A DNA stretch of 64,000 nt. Source: Candidatus Poribacteria bacterium. Lineage in GTDB: Bacteria; Poribacteria; WGA-4E; WGA-3G. The DNA lies in NCBI GenBank assembly GCA_022821725.1, contig JAJEDB010000091.1, positions 62,001 through 126,000 on the forward strand, read 5' to 3'. Every line of letters begins with the position of its first letter. The stretch's first letter is position 1. Made by a program: the position numbers and the translations under genes. The notes under the pieces are model-generated. The model searched no databases and was not told the origin of the DNA. It worked only from the letters and a program-made list of their open reading frames with translations. Shown piece by piece: positions 8,724-16,496 of the stretch.

Positions 8724-9593
8724 ATGTTTAAACTCGGCGTTATCAACGACGAAGTTTCACAAGACTTTGCCACCGTTGTCAATTTTGTAAAAGAATTCAA
8801 CCTACACTCTATCGAAATCCGCTCTGCCTGGGACAAACTCCCACATGAACTCACCGATGCCGACATCGATGAGATAAAACGCTTACTTGACGGCACCGAC
8901 ATCGAAATTATTGGAGTCGCATCCCCATTCTTTAAATGCGATATGGACAACGCCGCGGAACGGAAAGAGCATCTCGATATACTCAAAGGGTCCATCCGGA
9001 CGGCAAAGGCGTTTGATACCAATCTCATCCGAACCTTCGTTTTCTGGGACACCGGTGAAACCGAGGCGCGATGGGATGAAATTATCGCCTCCTACGATGA
9101 ACCGCGCAGCATGATAGATGGCGAAGGCATCGTTCTCGGCATGGAAAACGAATCTACCACCTCGCTCCGCACCGCTAAACTCACTGCGGAATTTATTGAG
9201 CAGATTGATTCTCCGAATATCCGCGGTATCTGGGATCCTGCCAATGAAGCACACGCCAAGGGGGGTGAGACCCCGTATCCCGATGCCTACAATCGCATGA
9301 AATCGACAATGATCCACGCGCACCTCAAGGACGCGGGTCCGAACCCTGATACCGGTGAGATAGAATCCGTTCCCGTCGGCGACGGCATCATCGACTGGCA
9401 AGGTCAACTGCAAGCCCTTATTGACGACGGTTACGAAGGGCATCTTACCCTTGAAACGCATTGGCGACCCTCACTGAAAATTGACGAAGCCATCCTCAAC
9501 CGTCCAGCAGGGCAAGCGTTTTCTGAAGCCGGTGAGGAAGCCTCACGCATCTGTATCCAAAACTTACTGGCGATGACTGAGAACTTAAAGTAG
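8724..9593 (+). CDS. Sugar phosphate isomerase/epimerase family (xylose isomerase-like TIM barrel)
   Basis: 289 residues starting MFKLGVINDEVSQDF, chosen for the AAAGGAGAGA site 8 bases upstream; an earlier in-frame ATG (8664) overlaps the promoter. The protein has the AP-endonuclease-2/xylose-isomerase TIM-barrel pattern: HSIEIRSAWDK early, GMENESTTS with a metal-ligand-type Glu near 140, GIWDPANEAHAKGG near 170, HAHLKDAG near 200 and the Glu of HLTLETHW near 250. Such proteins isomerise, epimerise or dehydrate sugars or inositols using a divalent metal. The substrate cannot be assigned. The enolase-superfamily gene downstream suggests a role in sugar-acid catabolism. Confidence 0.85.
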   Translation: MFKLGVINDEVSQDFATVVNFVKEFNLHSIEIRSAWDKLPHELTDADIDEIKRLLDGTDIEIIGVASPFFKCDMDNAAERKEHLDILKGSIRTAKAFDTNLIRTFVFWDTGETEARWDEIIASYDEPRSMIDGEGIVLGMENESTTSLRTAKLTAEFIEQIDSPNIRGIWDPANEAHAKGGETPYPDAYNRMKSTMIHAHLKDAGPNPDTGEIESVPVGDGIIDWQGQLQALIDDGYEGHLTLETHWRPSLKIDEAILNRPAGQAFSEAGEEASRICIQNLLAMTENLK

Positions 9594-9775
9594 TGTTCTG
9601 TCAACCTGAACTTGAAGGTCGGTTCGTAGTAGTGCGATTTATCGCACGTTCCCACGTCAAGAACGGGCAATGAATTGCCCTACTACAAACAAAAACAGAC
9701 CCCTATCATTTGAAAATGAACAGAGCAGTAGTAGGCGCACGCCGTGTGCCGTAACCGAGTAATAAGCAAACTCTA
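9594..9775. repeat. Compound hairpin repeat (family C, TTCGTAGTAGTGCGAT type)
   Basis: GTGCGATTTATCGCAC (9632-9647) and GGGCAATGAATTGCCC (9665-9680) are two small palindromes held inside an outer inverted pair GTAGTAG (9626-9632)/CTACTAC (9679-9685). The result is a cloverleaf-like foldback. The first palindrome, with its GGTTCGTAGTA lead, recurs twice at 45.1 kb and in degraded form at 37.1 kb. No gene is seen in this gap. Confidence 0.6.
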
Positions 9776-10861
9776 ATGAAAATCAAAGCAGTTCGGACAT
9801 CCCTTTACGACATTCCACCAGAAGTTGAACGCGTCGATGCCATTCAAACTTTCGTCTCCATGGAATTTCCTTTCATCGAGATTGAAGATGCAGATGGTGT
9901 TGTAGGAACAGGGTTCTCTTACACGATCGGTAAGGGTGGGGAAGCGATTAAGCAGACGATGGATGCCTACCTCACACCGATCCTCCTCGAAGAGGATGCT
10001 GCCAACATCGACCGGATTTGGAATCGGATGTGGATGGAGACCCACTGGGTAGGCAGAGGCGGTATCGTCGGTTTAGGTATGGCAGCGGTGGATATCGCTC
10101 TCTGGGATCTCATGGCAAAGCGCGCAGGCGTGCCGCTCTACCAACTTCTCGGTGGGGCAAGATCCGCTGTCCCTGTTTACAATACGGATGGTGGCTGGCT
10201 ACACCTCTCTGAAGACGAACTCGTTCGGCAATCCGTGGAATTTGTGGAGCAAGGCTTCAAAGGTATCAAGATTAAGGTCGGACGGGACAGCCTCCACGAA
10301 GACGTGGCACGCATCTTCGCCGTCAGAAAGGCGATCGGGCAGGAACCCTATCTCATGATTGATGCCAATATGAAGTGGAACGCCCGCGAAGCCATTCAAC
10401 TCGCCTGTCGCGTCGAAGAAGCAGATCTCTTCTGGTTTGAAGAACCCATCGAGGCAGACGATGTTGCCAGTCATGTGACCCTGCGCGAGAAAACAACTAT
10501 CCCGATCGCTATTGGCGAGACCATCTACAATAAATATGTCTTTAAGGAATACATCGCACAAGGCGCAGCCGATATTATACAAGCTGATGCTGTCCGCGTC
10601 GGTGGTATCTCCGAATGGATGAAGGTCGCACACATGGCGGAGTGCTTCGGGCTTTCCGTCTCACCACATTTCCTGATGGATTTGCACGTGCATCTCTCTG
10701 CTGCTGTACCACATTCACTTTTTGTTGAATACATCCCTTCGCTTGACCCGGTTATTGACGACACCTTAACACTCAGAGATGGACATTTTTCGCCGCCTGA
10801 ACGTCCGGGACACGGCATTCTGTTCAATAAGGAGAAGTTGGGGGCGTATCAGATATCATAG
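9776..10861 (+). CDS. Mandelate racemase/muconate lactonizing enzyme family protein
   Basis: 361 residues, full length for the enolase superfamily. The N-terminal capping domain is followed by a TIM barrel with KIKVGRD (KxK base motif near 164-166), the metal ligands Asp of LMIDANMKWN (near 195), Glu of WFEEPIEADD (near 221) and Glu of IAIGETIYN (near 247), and the His of VSPHFLMDLH (near 297). The KxK plus His pattern is that of the mandelate racemase subgroup, which abstracts an alpha-proton from a carboxylate, usually to dehydrate or racemise sugar acids. Substrate unknown. Start ATG at 9776 has no strong ribosome-binding site. Confidence 0.9.
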   Translation: MKIKAVRTSLYDIPPEVERVDAIQTFVSMEFPFIEIEDADGVVGTGFSYTIGKGGEAIKQTMDAYLTPILLEEDAANIDRIWNRMWMETHWVGRGGIVGLGMAAVDIALWDLMAKRAGVPLYQLLGGARSAVPVYNTDGGWLHLSEDELVRQSVEFVEQGFKGIKIKVGRDSLHEDVARIFAVRKAIGQEPYLMIDANMKWNAREAIQLACRVEEADLFWFEEPIEADDVASHVTLREKTTIPIAIGETIYNKYVFKEYIAQGAADIIQADAVRVGGISEWMKVAHMAECFGLSVSPHFLMDLHVHLSAAVPHSLFVEYIPSLDPVIDDTLTLRDGHFSPPERPGHGILFNKEKLGAYQIS

Positions 10862-10985
10862 AAACAGATCTTGGTCGGTTGGTTGAAGAGTGGGCGAGGT
10901 TGCAAACCTCGCCAGCGGTGGTGGTGTATCTATTGAGGAAAGTCGGGGTTAGAAACCCCTCCCACATAACCGACTGCTACTTTGA
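10862..10985. repeat. Two hairpin repeats (GCGAGGTT and GGGGTTxxAACCCC types)
   Basis: GCGAGGTTGCAAACCTCGC is followed by GGGGTTAGAAACCCC with the tail TCCCAC. The second element is the inverse of the GTGGGAGGGGTTTGTAACCCCGACT units at 61.6-61.7 kb. Both belong to short dispersed palindromes found only between genes in this window. Confidence 0.55.
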
Positions 10986-10994
10986 GGAGAACTT

Positions 10995-11705
10995 GTGAAA
11001 CTTGAAAACCGTATTGCAATTATCACAGGCGGCGGACGCGGGATCGGTCATTCGACCGCCTTAGCGTTTGCCAAAGAAGGCGCAGACATCGTTCTCGCCG
11101 CACGGACCGACACCGAGATAACCGCTGTCGCCGAAGAGGTAAAACAGCTCGGCAGACGTGCGCTCGCCATCAAAACCGATATCCAACTGAAAACGGATGT
11201 TGATGCCATGGTCGCCCAAACGCTTGACACCTTCGGTAAGGTGGACATCCTCGTCAACAATGCAGGGATCGCAATCCACAACCCGATTCCGAAGATCCGG
11301 GAAGAGGATTGGGATCTGACGATGGCAGTCAATCTCAAGGGTGTATTCCTCGGCACACAAGCCGTTTTCAGCCACATGTGCGAGCAGAAGTATGGACACA
11401 TTGTCAATGTCTCCTCGGTCTCCGGCAAATCTGGGCACGTCAATGGCGGCGCGTATTGTGCCTCTAAATTCGCCGTCGTCGGTTTCACCGAGACAACGAA
11501 CAATGAAGGGAGACCCCACGGTGTAAAAGCCTCGGTTGTCTGTCCCGGTCCTGTGGATACCAAGATGCGCCGCGATAACCATCCAGACGATGTGATCGAA
11601 CATCTCACACTTCCAGAAGATGTCGCAGATCTCATCCTGTTTCTGGTGACACAGCCACCTCGTGCGCATACGCTTGAAACTGTCATCCGAACGCCCTTGA
11701 TGTAA
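10995..11705 (+). CDS. SDR-family NAD(P)-dependent oxidoreductase
   Basis: 236 residues, GTG start at 10995 with GAGGAG upstream. Classical short-chain dehydrogenase features: cofactor loop GGGRGIGHSTA (near residue 13), VNNAG (near 88), a catalytic Ser in VSSVSGKSG (near 140), the YCASK active-site motif (near 155) and CPGPVDT after it. Such enzymes oxidise an alcohol or reduce a keto group of a small metabolite. Position after a sugar isomerase-like and an enolase-superfamily gene suggests carbohydrate metabolism, but the substrate is undetermined. Confidence 0.9.
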   Translation: MKLENRIAIITGGGRGIGHSTALAFAKEGADIVLAARTDTEITAVAEEVKQLGRRALAIKTDIQLKTDVDAMVAQTLDTFGKVDILVNNAGIAIHNPIPKIREEDWDLTMAVNLKGVFLGTQAVFSHMCEQKYGHIVNVSSVSGKSGHVNGGAYCASKFAVVGFTETTNNEGRPHGVKASVVCPGPVDTKMRRDNHPDDVIEHLTLPEDVADLILFLVTQPPRAHTLETVIRTPLM

Positions 11706-11768
11706 TACCAATTCTAAAAATAAATATCGCATAGCCGACTTTTCTGATAGAAATGGTATAAGATAGCC

Positions 11769-11845
11769 GCTTGCAACAATACGCAGAAATACGCAGAAAT
11801 ACCCAAGCAAAGACCCCAGGCAAAAACACGCAGGCGGCTATGAGC
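11769..11845. repeat. Dispersed intergenic repeat (family D, copy 1)
   Basis: Contains GCAACAATACGCAGAAATAC and CAAAAACACGCAGGCGG, ending CTATGAG. Close copies lie at 38088-38222 and 56347-56475. This copy has an internal tandem duplication of ACGCAGAAAT. Each copy sits just upstream of a plus-strand gene, here tatD. Confidence 0.7.
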
Positions 11846-11900
11846 ATATCCCTTTGATAAACCAACCACCTGATTTAACGCTTTGCGCATAATTAAAAAC

Positions 11901-12662
11901 ATGTTTATTGATTCGCACGCACACATCCAACTCTCCCAATTTAACCGTGATCGTGACGCAACGCTAAAACGCGCACACGAAGCCTCGGTCTCCCATATTC
12001 TTGTGATAGGGTTTGACATGGAGACCAGCCTCGGTGCTGTGGAATTGGCGGAGCAGCATACGCATATCTATGCCACTGTCGGGATGCATCCGCACGATGC
12101 AAAAGATCTGACCCCCGATGTGCTAAAGACTTTCCGCGAACTCGCCGCACACCCGAAAGTGATCGCACTCGGCGAAATGGGATTAGACTATTACCGCAAC
12201 CTCTCGCCGCGTCCCGTGCAAAAAGAGGCATTTGAAAAACAGTTGGACCTCGCTGAAGAAACGCAGATGCCGATTATTATCCACAATCGCGATGCCTACA
12301 TGGACATCCTCCCCATTTTAGAAGCACGTCAAGGGAAAATCCAAGGCGTGTTGCACTGCTTTACCGGCGATGTTGAATTGATGCACAGGAGTCTTGCCAT
12401 CGGTTTTCACATCGGTATCGGAGGAATTGTAACGTACCCGAATGCCAAGGATGTCCAATCAGTCGCATGGGAAGTGCCTGAAGACAGACTGCTGATAGAA
12501 ACCGATTGCCCGTGGTTGACCCCGCAATTTCGGCGCGGCAAACGGAATGAGCCGGCTTATGTGCGTGCTGTGGCCGAAAAGATTGCGAAACTCCGCGGCA
12601 CCACTACAGAGACAATCGGCGAGATAACGACACGAAATTTCCATGAACTTTTTGCCCATTAA
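11901..12662 (+). CDS. TatD-family metal-dependent hydrolase (DNase)
   Basis: 253 residues beginning MFIDSHAHIQL, the first metal-binding HxH. Further ligands appear in GEMGLDYYR (Glu near 95), IIHNRDAY (His near 130), LHCFTGDV (His near 155) and ETDCPWLTP (Asp near 203), a complete TatD set. TatD enzymes are cytoplasmic metal-dependent 3'-5' exonucleases; this one could also be a YcfH/YjjV-like paralogue. A TTG six codons upstream is an alternative start, but the ATG puts the HxH at the usual position. No strong ribosome-binding site is visible. Confidence 0.92.
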   Translation: MFIDSHAHIQLSQFNRDRDATLKRAHEASVSHILVIGFDMETSLGAVELAEQHTHIYATVGMHPHDAKDLTPDVLKTFRELAAHPKVIALGEMGLDYYRNLSPRPVQKEAFEKQLDLAEETQMPIIIHNRDAYMDILPILEARQGKIQGVLHCFTGDVELMHRSLAIGFHIGIGGIVTYPNAKDVQSVAWEVPEDRLLIETDCPWLTPQFRRGKRNEPAYVRAVAEKIAKLRGTTTETIGEITTRNFHELFAH

Positions 12663-12685
12663 CCCGCATGCATGGAGGAACTCCG

Positions 12686-13498
12686 ATGGAACGAAATAAC
12701 CGATTCGTTGCTACAATCCATAGAGTCCTAAAGAAAAATTATTTCCTCTGTCTTTTCCTGTTCCTCCCGATGCTGGTTGTGTTTTCCAGTTGTGCTGTAA
12801 AGCATACCTTTGAAATGGTAGGATTCATGAAGGGGCTATTCGCGCAACTTGAGGAGCGGAAGGCGTTCTTGATAGAAGCTGCGGAAAAACCGTTAACGGA
12901 AAGCCAGGAAGCACTCTTAACGCAACTTCTTAAAAAAAAAGACGGTTTGGATACGCTTTTGTCGAGTCAAGTGTATTTGACTTATCTGGAAGAGCAGGTC
13001 GGTGTAGCTCATAAAGATTATCCAGCCTATCTTGCCGCAGTCCCCACCACTGAACAGAAATCCACCACTCTATTTGCGCTGAAAGAGATTCTTCCTCCAG
13101 AGGCAACGGATGAGCAAATCCGAATCTGTATGGACTTCTATTTTGAATTCCATGAACTGATCGTGAAAGAACCGGACATCACCTCCGATTCAGAGGAGAT
13201 GGACGCATTCATAAAGATACACCTGATTGATCCGTTAATGGATACATATCCATCAAAAATGTCCACTCCCGATGCGATTGAAGTAATGAAGATGGCTGCG
13301 GTGCCGAGTGGTATGGCTCCAATGGATACAGACGTATTTCGTAAAATCTGGCTTGAAAATTTGCAGGTTTACGGTTTTGAAGAAGGGCTGCTACGCTGTG
13401 CTATCTCGACCCCCGACGAATTTGCCCTCATCCGGTCATTTTTTGAAGATGCCGCCGCCCTTGAAACATGGATTCGGCTTCCACCCAGACAGGAGTGA
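12686..13498 (+). CDS. Hypothetical lipoprotein
   Basis: 270 residues. The ATG at 12686 is preceded by GGAGGAA; the frame could open at 12668 but without a site. The N terminus is basic, then hydrophobic (FLCLFLFLPMLVVFSSC), ending at a Cys like a lipoprotein signal peptide (near residue 36). The rest is helical and acidic with no recognised domain. It lies 24 bases after tatD and 10 bases before the ABC permease, so it may be co-transcribed with both. I do not recognise the family. Confidence 0.7.
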   Translation: MERNNRFVATIHRVLKKNYFLCLFLFLPMLVVFSSCAVKHTFEMVGFMKGLFAQLEERKAFLIEAAEKPLTESQEALLTQLLKKKDGLDTLLSSQVYLTYLEEQVGVAHKDYPAYLAAVPTTEQKSTTLFALKEILPPEATDEQIRICMDFYFEFHELIVKEPDITSDSEEMDAFIKIHLIDPLMDTYPSKMSTPDAIEVMKMAAVPSGMAPMDTDVFRKIWLENLQVYGFEEGLLRCAISTPDEFALIRSFFEDAAALETWIRLPPRQE

Positions 13499-13508
13499 TT
13501 CCTGACCT

Positions 13509-14624
13509 ATGAAGCATCTGAGTCTCCGCATGTATGCGATGGTGCTTGCTCTTGTCTGTGTTTGGGTGATTTTCACACTCCTGACCGGCGGCACCTTCCT
13601 CAGCACTCGGAACCTGTCCAACCTTTCTCGCCAAGCCGCGGTCACCGCCATCCTTGCCGTTGGTATGACCTTGGTCATCGTTTCTGCAAATATTGATCTC
13701 TCTGTCGGCTACGGTGCCGGACTGCTCGGTGCCATTGCCGCGATTGTACACGTCTGGTGGGGACAACCGATTCTCGTGACACTCATCGCTGTCATTGGCA
13801 TCGGGATTCTGATGGGATTGATGCAGGGTTACCTCGTGGCGTATCAGCGGATCCCAGCGTTTATCGTCACATTAGGCGGATTTTTGGCGTATCGCGGTTT
13901 AATGTTAGCCTTCACCAAAGGCGAGACTATCCTCCTTCCAGACAACTGGCTCAAAGCAATTGGGAACGCGTATCTCTCGTCAGCACTCGGATGGGGACTC
14001 ATGGTCGTTGGATTAGGAGTCAACGGCTATCGCTTTTACCGACAACGAACCGCTCAGCAACAATACAGTCCTGAGCAAACCTCTTTGCGGACTTTCCTAT
14101 TGAAAGTAATCGGGACATCCGCACTCATTGTAGCGTTCATCTCCGTGATGAATGCTCACAAAGGGATTCCCGTTCCAGTCTGTATTCTATTTGGATTAGC
14201 GTTCATATTTCATTTTATCGCCAACCATACGCGTTTCGGGCGTTATGTGTATGCGGTCGGTGGAAACGCGGAAGCGGCGTATCTCTCTGGAATCAATGTC
14301 CGCGGGATTACGCTGCGGGTGTTTGCAACCATGGGTGCGCTGATGGCGATTGCTGGTGTTGTTATGACGGCACGGGTCGGAAGTGCCAGTCCCGAAGCCG
14401 GACGGTTGCTGGAGTTAGATGCTATTGCTGCCTGTGTTATCGGCGGTGCCAGTCTAATGGGTGGACGTGGGAGTATCTTCGGTGCAATTTTAGGGGCGTT
14501 CGTCATGGAAAGCCTCAACAACGGGATGAGCATGGCAAACATGGATGCTTCATGGCAAGACATCATCAAAGGGGTCGTGCTTGTTGCAGCGGTCGGATTT
14601 GACATGGCGTCACGGCGGCGATGA
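13509..14624 (+). CDS. ABC transporter permease, ribose/xylose type
   Basis: 371 residues with about ten hydrophobic segments. It has the branched-chain/ribose permease (BPD_transp_2) hallmarks: AVGMTLVIVSANIDLSVG near 60, PAFIVTLGGFLAYRGL near 115 and GGASLMGGRGSIFGAILGA near 320. The long cytoplasmic insertion in mid-protein resembles XylH. It would be the inner-membrane channel of a sugar importer. No ATPase or periplasmic binding gene of the same type is adjacent, so partners must lie elsewhere or the gene is an orphan. Confidence 0.88.
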   Translation: MKHLSLRMYAMVLALVCVWVIFTLLTGGTFLSTRNLSNLSRQAAVTAILAVGMTLVIVSANIDLSVGYGAGLLGAIAAIVHVWWGQPILVTLIAVIGIGILMGLMQGYLVAYQRIPAFIVTLGGFLAYRGLMLAFTKGETILLPDNWLKAIGNAYLSSALGWGLMVVGLGVNGYRFYRQRTAQQQYSPEQTSLRTFLLKVIGTSALIVAFISVMNAHKGIPVPVCILFGLAFIFHFIANHTRFGRYVYAVGGNAEAAYLSGINVRGITLRVFATMGALMAIAGVVMTARVGSASPEAGRLLELDAIAACVIGGASLMGGRGSIFGAILGAFVMESLNNGMSMANMDASWQDIIKGVVLVAAVGFDMASRRR

Positions 14625-14686
14625 AAGATTTCTCTGTTCAGACAAAATTTTTAAACCTTTTCCCCAAAAATCCCCCTCTTTATAGT

Positions 14687-14728
14687 CAAACCTTATTAGG
14701 CAAATCTTATTAGGCAAATCTTATTGGG
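14687..14728 (+). repeat. Three tandem 14-bp repeats before the sigma-FtsZ gene
   Basis: Three head-to-tail units, CAAACCTTATTAGG (14687-14700), CAAATCTTATTAGG (14701-14714) and CAAATCTTATTGGG (14715-14728), end 9 bases before the ATG at 14738. Regular 14-bp spacing directly at the translation start could be a regulator-binding array, or a slippage-prone spacer carrying several weak AGG/GGG ribosome-binding cores. Not seen elsewhere in the window. Confidence 0.75.
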
Positions 14729-14737
14729 AATTTATCC

Positions 14738-16408
14738 ATGCGATACGATTCATCAACCTACACAGACCTAACAGATGAAGAACTCATTCAGCTTGTGCAA
14801 GATGGGGATGAAGCGGCGTTTGCCCAACTCGCAGCCCGGCATAGCTCCAGAATTTGGCAACTCGTTGTTTTGAACGCCCGCCAAATCCGCGACGCTGAAG
14901 AGATTTTTCAAGACATTTGGGTAGCAGTCTGGGAAAACATCAAAGGCTTACGCGAAATCAACAGTTTCGGTACTTGGCTTAGGAAGATCGCATACACTGC
15001 CTGTAGGAGATACTACACCACCAACTCGCACACAAGGGGTGAGATCCTTCAGAGCGCAGAGCAACTCGCTGAAACCATTGATCGCGATGTGCTTACCCGG
15101 TTTCGGGAAACAGAACTTCGCGCCGCTGTCGCAGAAGCAGTACGGGACCTACCCGAACGAGTTCGGGCTGTCGCCGTGTTGTACTACTTAGAGGTGTGGA
15201 CCATCAAAGAAATTGCGACCGAGTTAGGTTTGGCGGTTGGAACCGTAAAGACAAGACTCAGCCAAATTCGGGCACTCCTGCGCGAGGAATTTGGCGTTGA
15301 AGAAATTAAGAGGGGAAGAACGATGACACAGAAAAAAGAGGTATCCAGACCAGCACGGGACAAAATTAAGGTTTTCGGTGTCGGCGACGCAGGCAGCAAT
15401 GTGGTCAAACAGATGATTGCCTCCGGTTTCAAGGGTATTGAATTTTACGCCGTGAATACGGATCTGGAAGCACTCCGCACGTGCGATGGCCCAACACAGG
15501 TGCAGATCGGTGCTAAAACCACGCAAGGACTCAGCGCGAATGCGAATCCTGAAATCGGTAGGAGAGCAGCTGAAGAGGATTTGGAAACGCTTAACGCCAT
15601 CGTTGCGGACGCCCGTATGGTGTTCCTTACAGCGGGTATGGGGGGCGGAACAGGAACGGGTGCCGCGCCCTTGATCGCATCCATTGCCCGAGAGCAACGC
15701 GCTTTAACGATAGGTGTTGCGACCCTTCCACTTGATTCCGAGGGACAACACCGCGCTGAACAAGCGGAATACGGACTCCATGAACTCCGGGAGAACACCG
15801 ATGCGGTCATTGTTATCCCGAATCAGCGACTGCTTGATACCGTGAACACAGAACCCTCAACGAGTGAAGTCTTCCGCATGAGTGATGAGACCCTGTTACT
15901 CGGTATTAAAACTGTCGCCGATATTATTATGGACTCAGGTGAAGTTAGCGTTGATTTCACCGATGTAGAGAGTATCATGATGGATGCTGGCACCGTGCTG
16001 ATGGGCATGGGGCATGCCAGAGGGACAAATCGGGCCAGAATCGCTATGGAAACTGCTATCACCTCACCACTACTGGGTGGGAAAAGCATTGGGAGCGCGA
16101 CTGGGTTGATTGTTAATATTAGCGCGCCCCCGGATTTTATGATGAATGAATTGGATACAGCGATGAATGTGCTCCAACAGGAGGCATTCGACGCGCAAAT
16201 CATCTTTGGACTGACCTACAGAGACGATGATCCTGAACCTGAAGGCACGGTTTATGTTACCATCCTTGCCGCGGGGATTGAGCCACACAGCGAACCCAGT
16301 GTTACACCGTCCACCCAGCAGCGCGGAAGCTCCGCTGGAGGCGACACTCGCGTCTCATCTGCAGTCACGTCCGAATTTATTCATCAAATACGTTTTGACT
16401 TACACTAA
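14738..16408 (+). CDS. ECF sigma factor fused in frame to an FtsZ/tubulin-like domain
   Basis: 556 residues in one open frame. Residues about 10-90 are sigma region 2 (DEAAFAQLAARHSSRIWQL, AEEIFQDIWVAVW), and 125-185 are sigma region 4 (VRDLPERVRAVAVLYYLE, IKEIATELGLAVGTVKTRLS); together these make a complete ECF factor. From about 208 an FtsZ core begins: IKVFGVGDAGSNVV, AVNTDLEALR, the GTP loop GMGGGTGTGAAP (near 300) and the T7 loop VDFTDVESIMM (near 406), whose first Asn is Ser here but both Asp are kept. The tail lacks a clear FtsA/ZipA-binding peptide. An internal ATG at 15323 (codon 196) has AGGGGAAG 3-10 bases upstream, so FtsZ may also be made alone. Confidence 0.85.
   Translation: MRYDSSTYTDLTDEELIQLVQDGDEAAFAQLAARHSSRIWQLVVLNARQIRDAEEIFQDIWVAVWENIKGLREINSFGTWLRKIAYTACRRYYTTNSHTRGEILQSAEQLAETIDRDVLTRFRETELRAAVAEAVRDLPERVRAVAVLYYLEVWTIKEIATELGLAVGTVKTRLSQIRALLREEFGVEEIKRGRTMTQKKEVSRPARDKIKVFGVGDAGSNVVKQMIASGFKGIEFYAVNTDLEALRTCDGPTQVQIGAKTTQGLSANANPEIGRRAAEEDLETLNAIVADARMVFLTAGMGGGTGTGAAPLIASIAREQRALTIGVATLPLDSEGQHRAEQAEYGLHELRENTDAVIVIPNQRLLDTVNTEPSTSEVFRMSDETLLLGIKTVADIIMDSGEVSVDFTDVESIMMDAGTVLMGMGHARGTNRARIAMETAITSPLLGGKSIGSATGLIVNISAPPDFMMNELDTAMNVLQQEAFDAQIIFGLTYRDDDPEPEGTVYVTILAAGIEPHSEPSVTPSTQQRGSSAGGDTRVSSAVTSEFIHQIRFDLH
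15311..15325 (+). promoter_or_regulatory. Possible internal ribosome-binding site and ATG for the FtsZ part
   Basis: AGGGGAAG at 15311-15318 precedes an in-frame ATG (15323-15325) exactly at the boundary between the sigma and FtsZ regions. If used, it would yield a 361-residue FtsZ starting MTQKKEV, close to normal FtsZ size. No stop codon separates the two parts, so both a fusion and a shorter product are possible. Confidence 0.5.
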
Positions 16409-16496
16409 GTTGGATGAATTGTTGGAACTTATACAGGATCCCTTGTCTCAATTCTTCTCAACCGCACAAATCAATATGAAGGAAAGGGCAATAAGA

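Noticed and set aside
11048..11810. Long antisense frames opposite the SDR gene (up to 249 codons)
   Set aside because: They lack any family motif and ribosome-binding site, while the plus-strand SDR has complete catalytic motifs.
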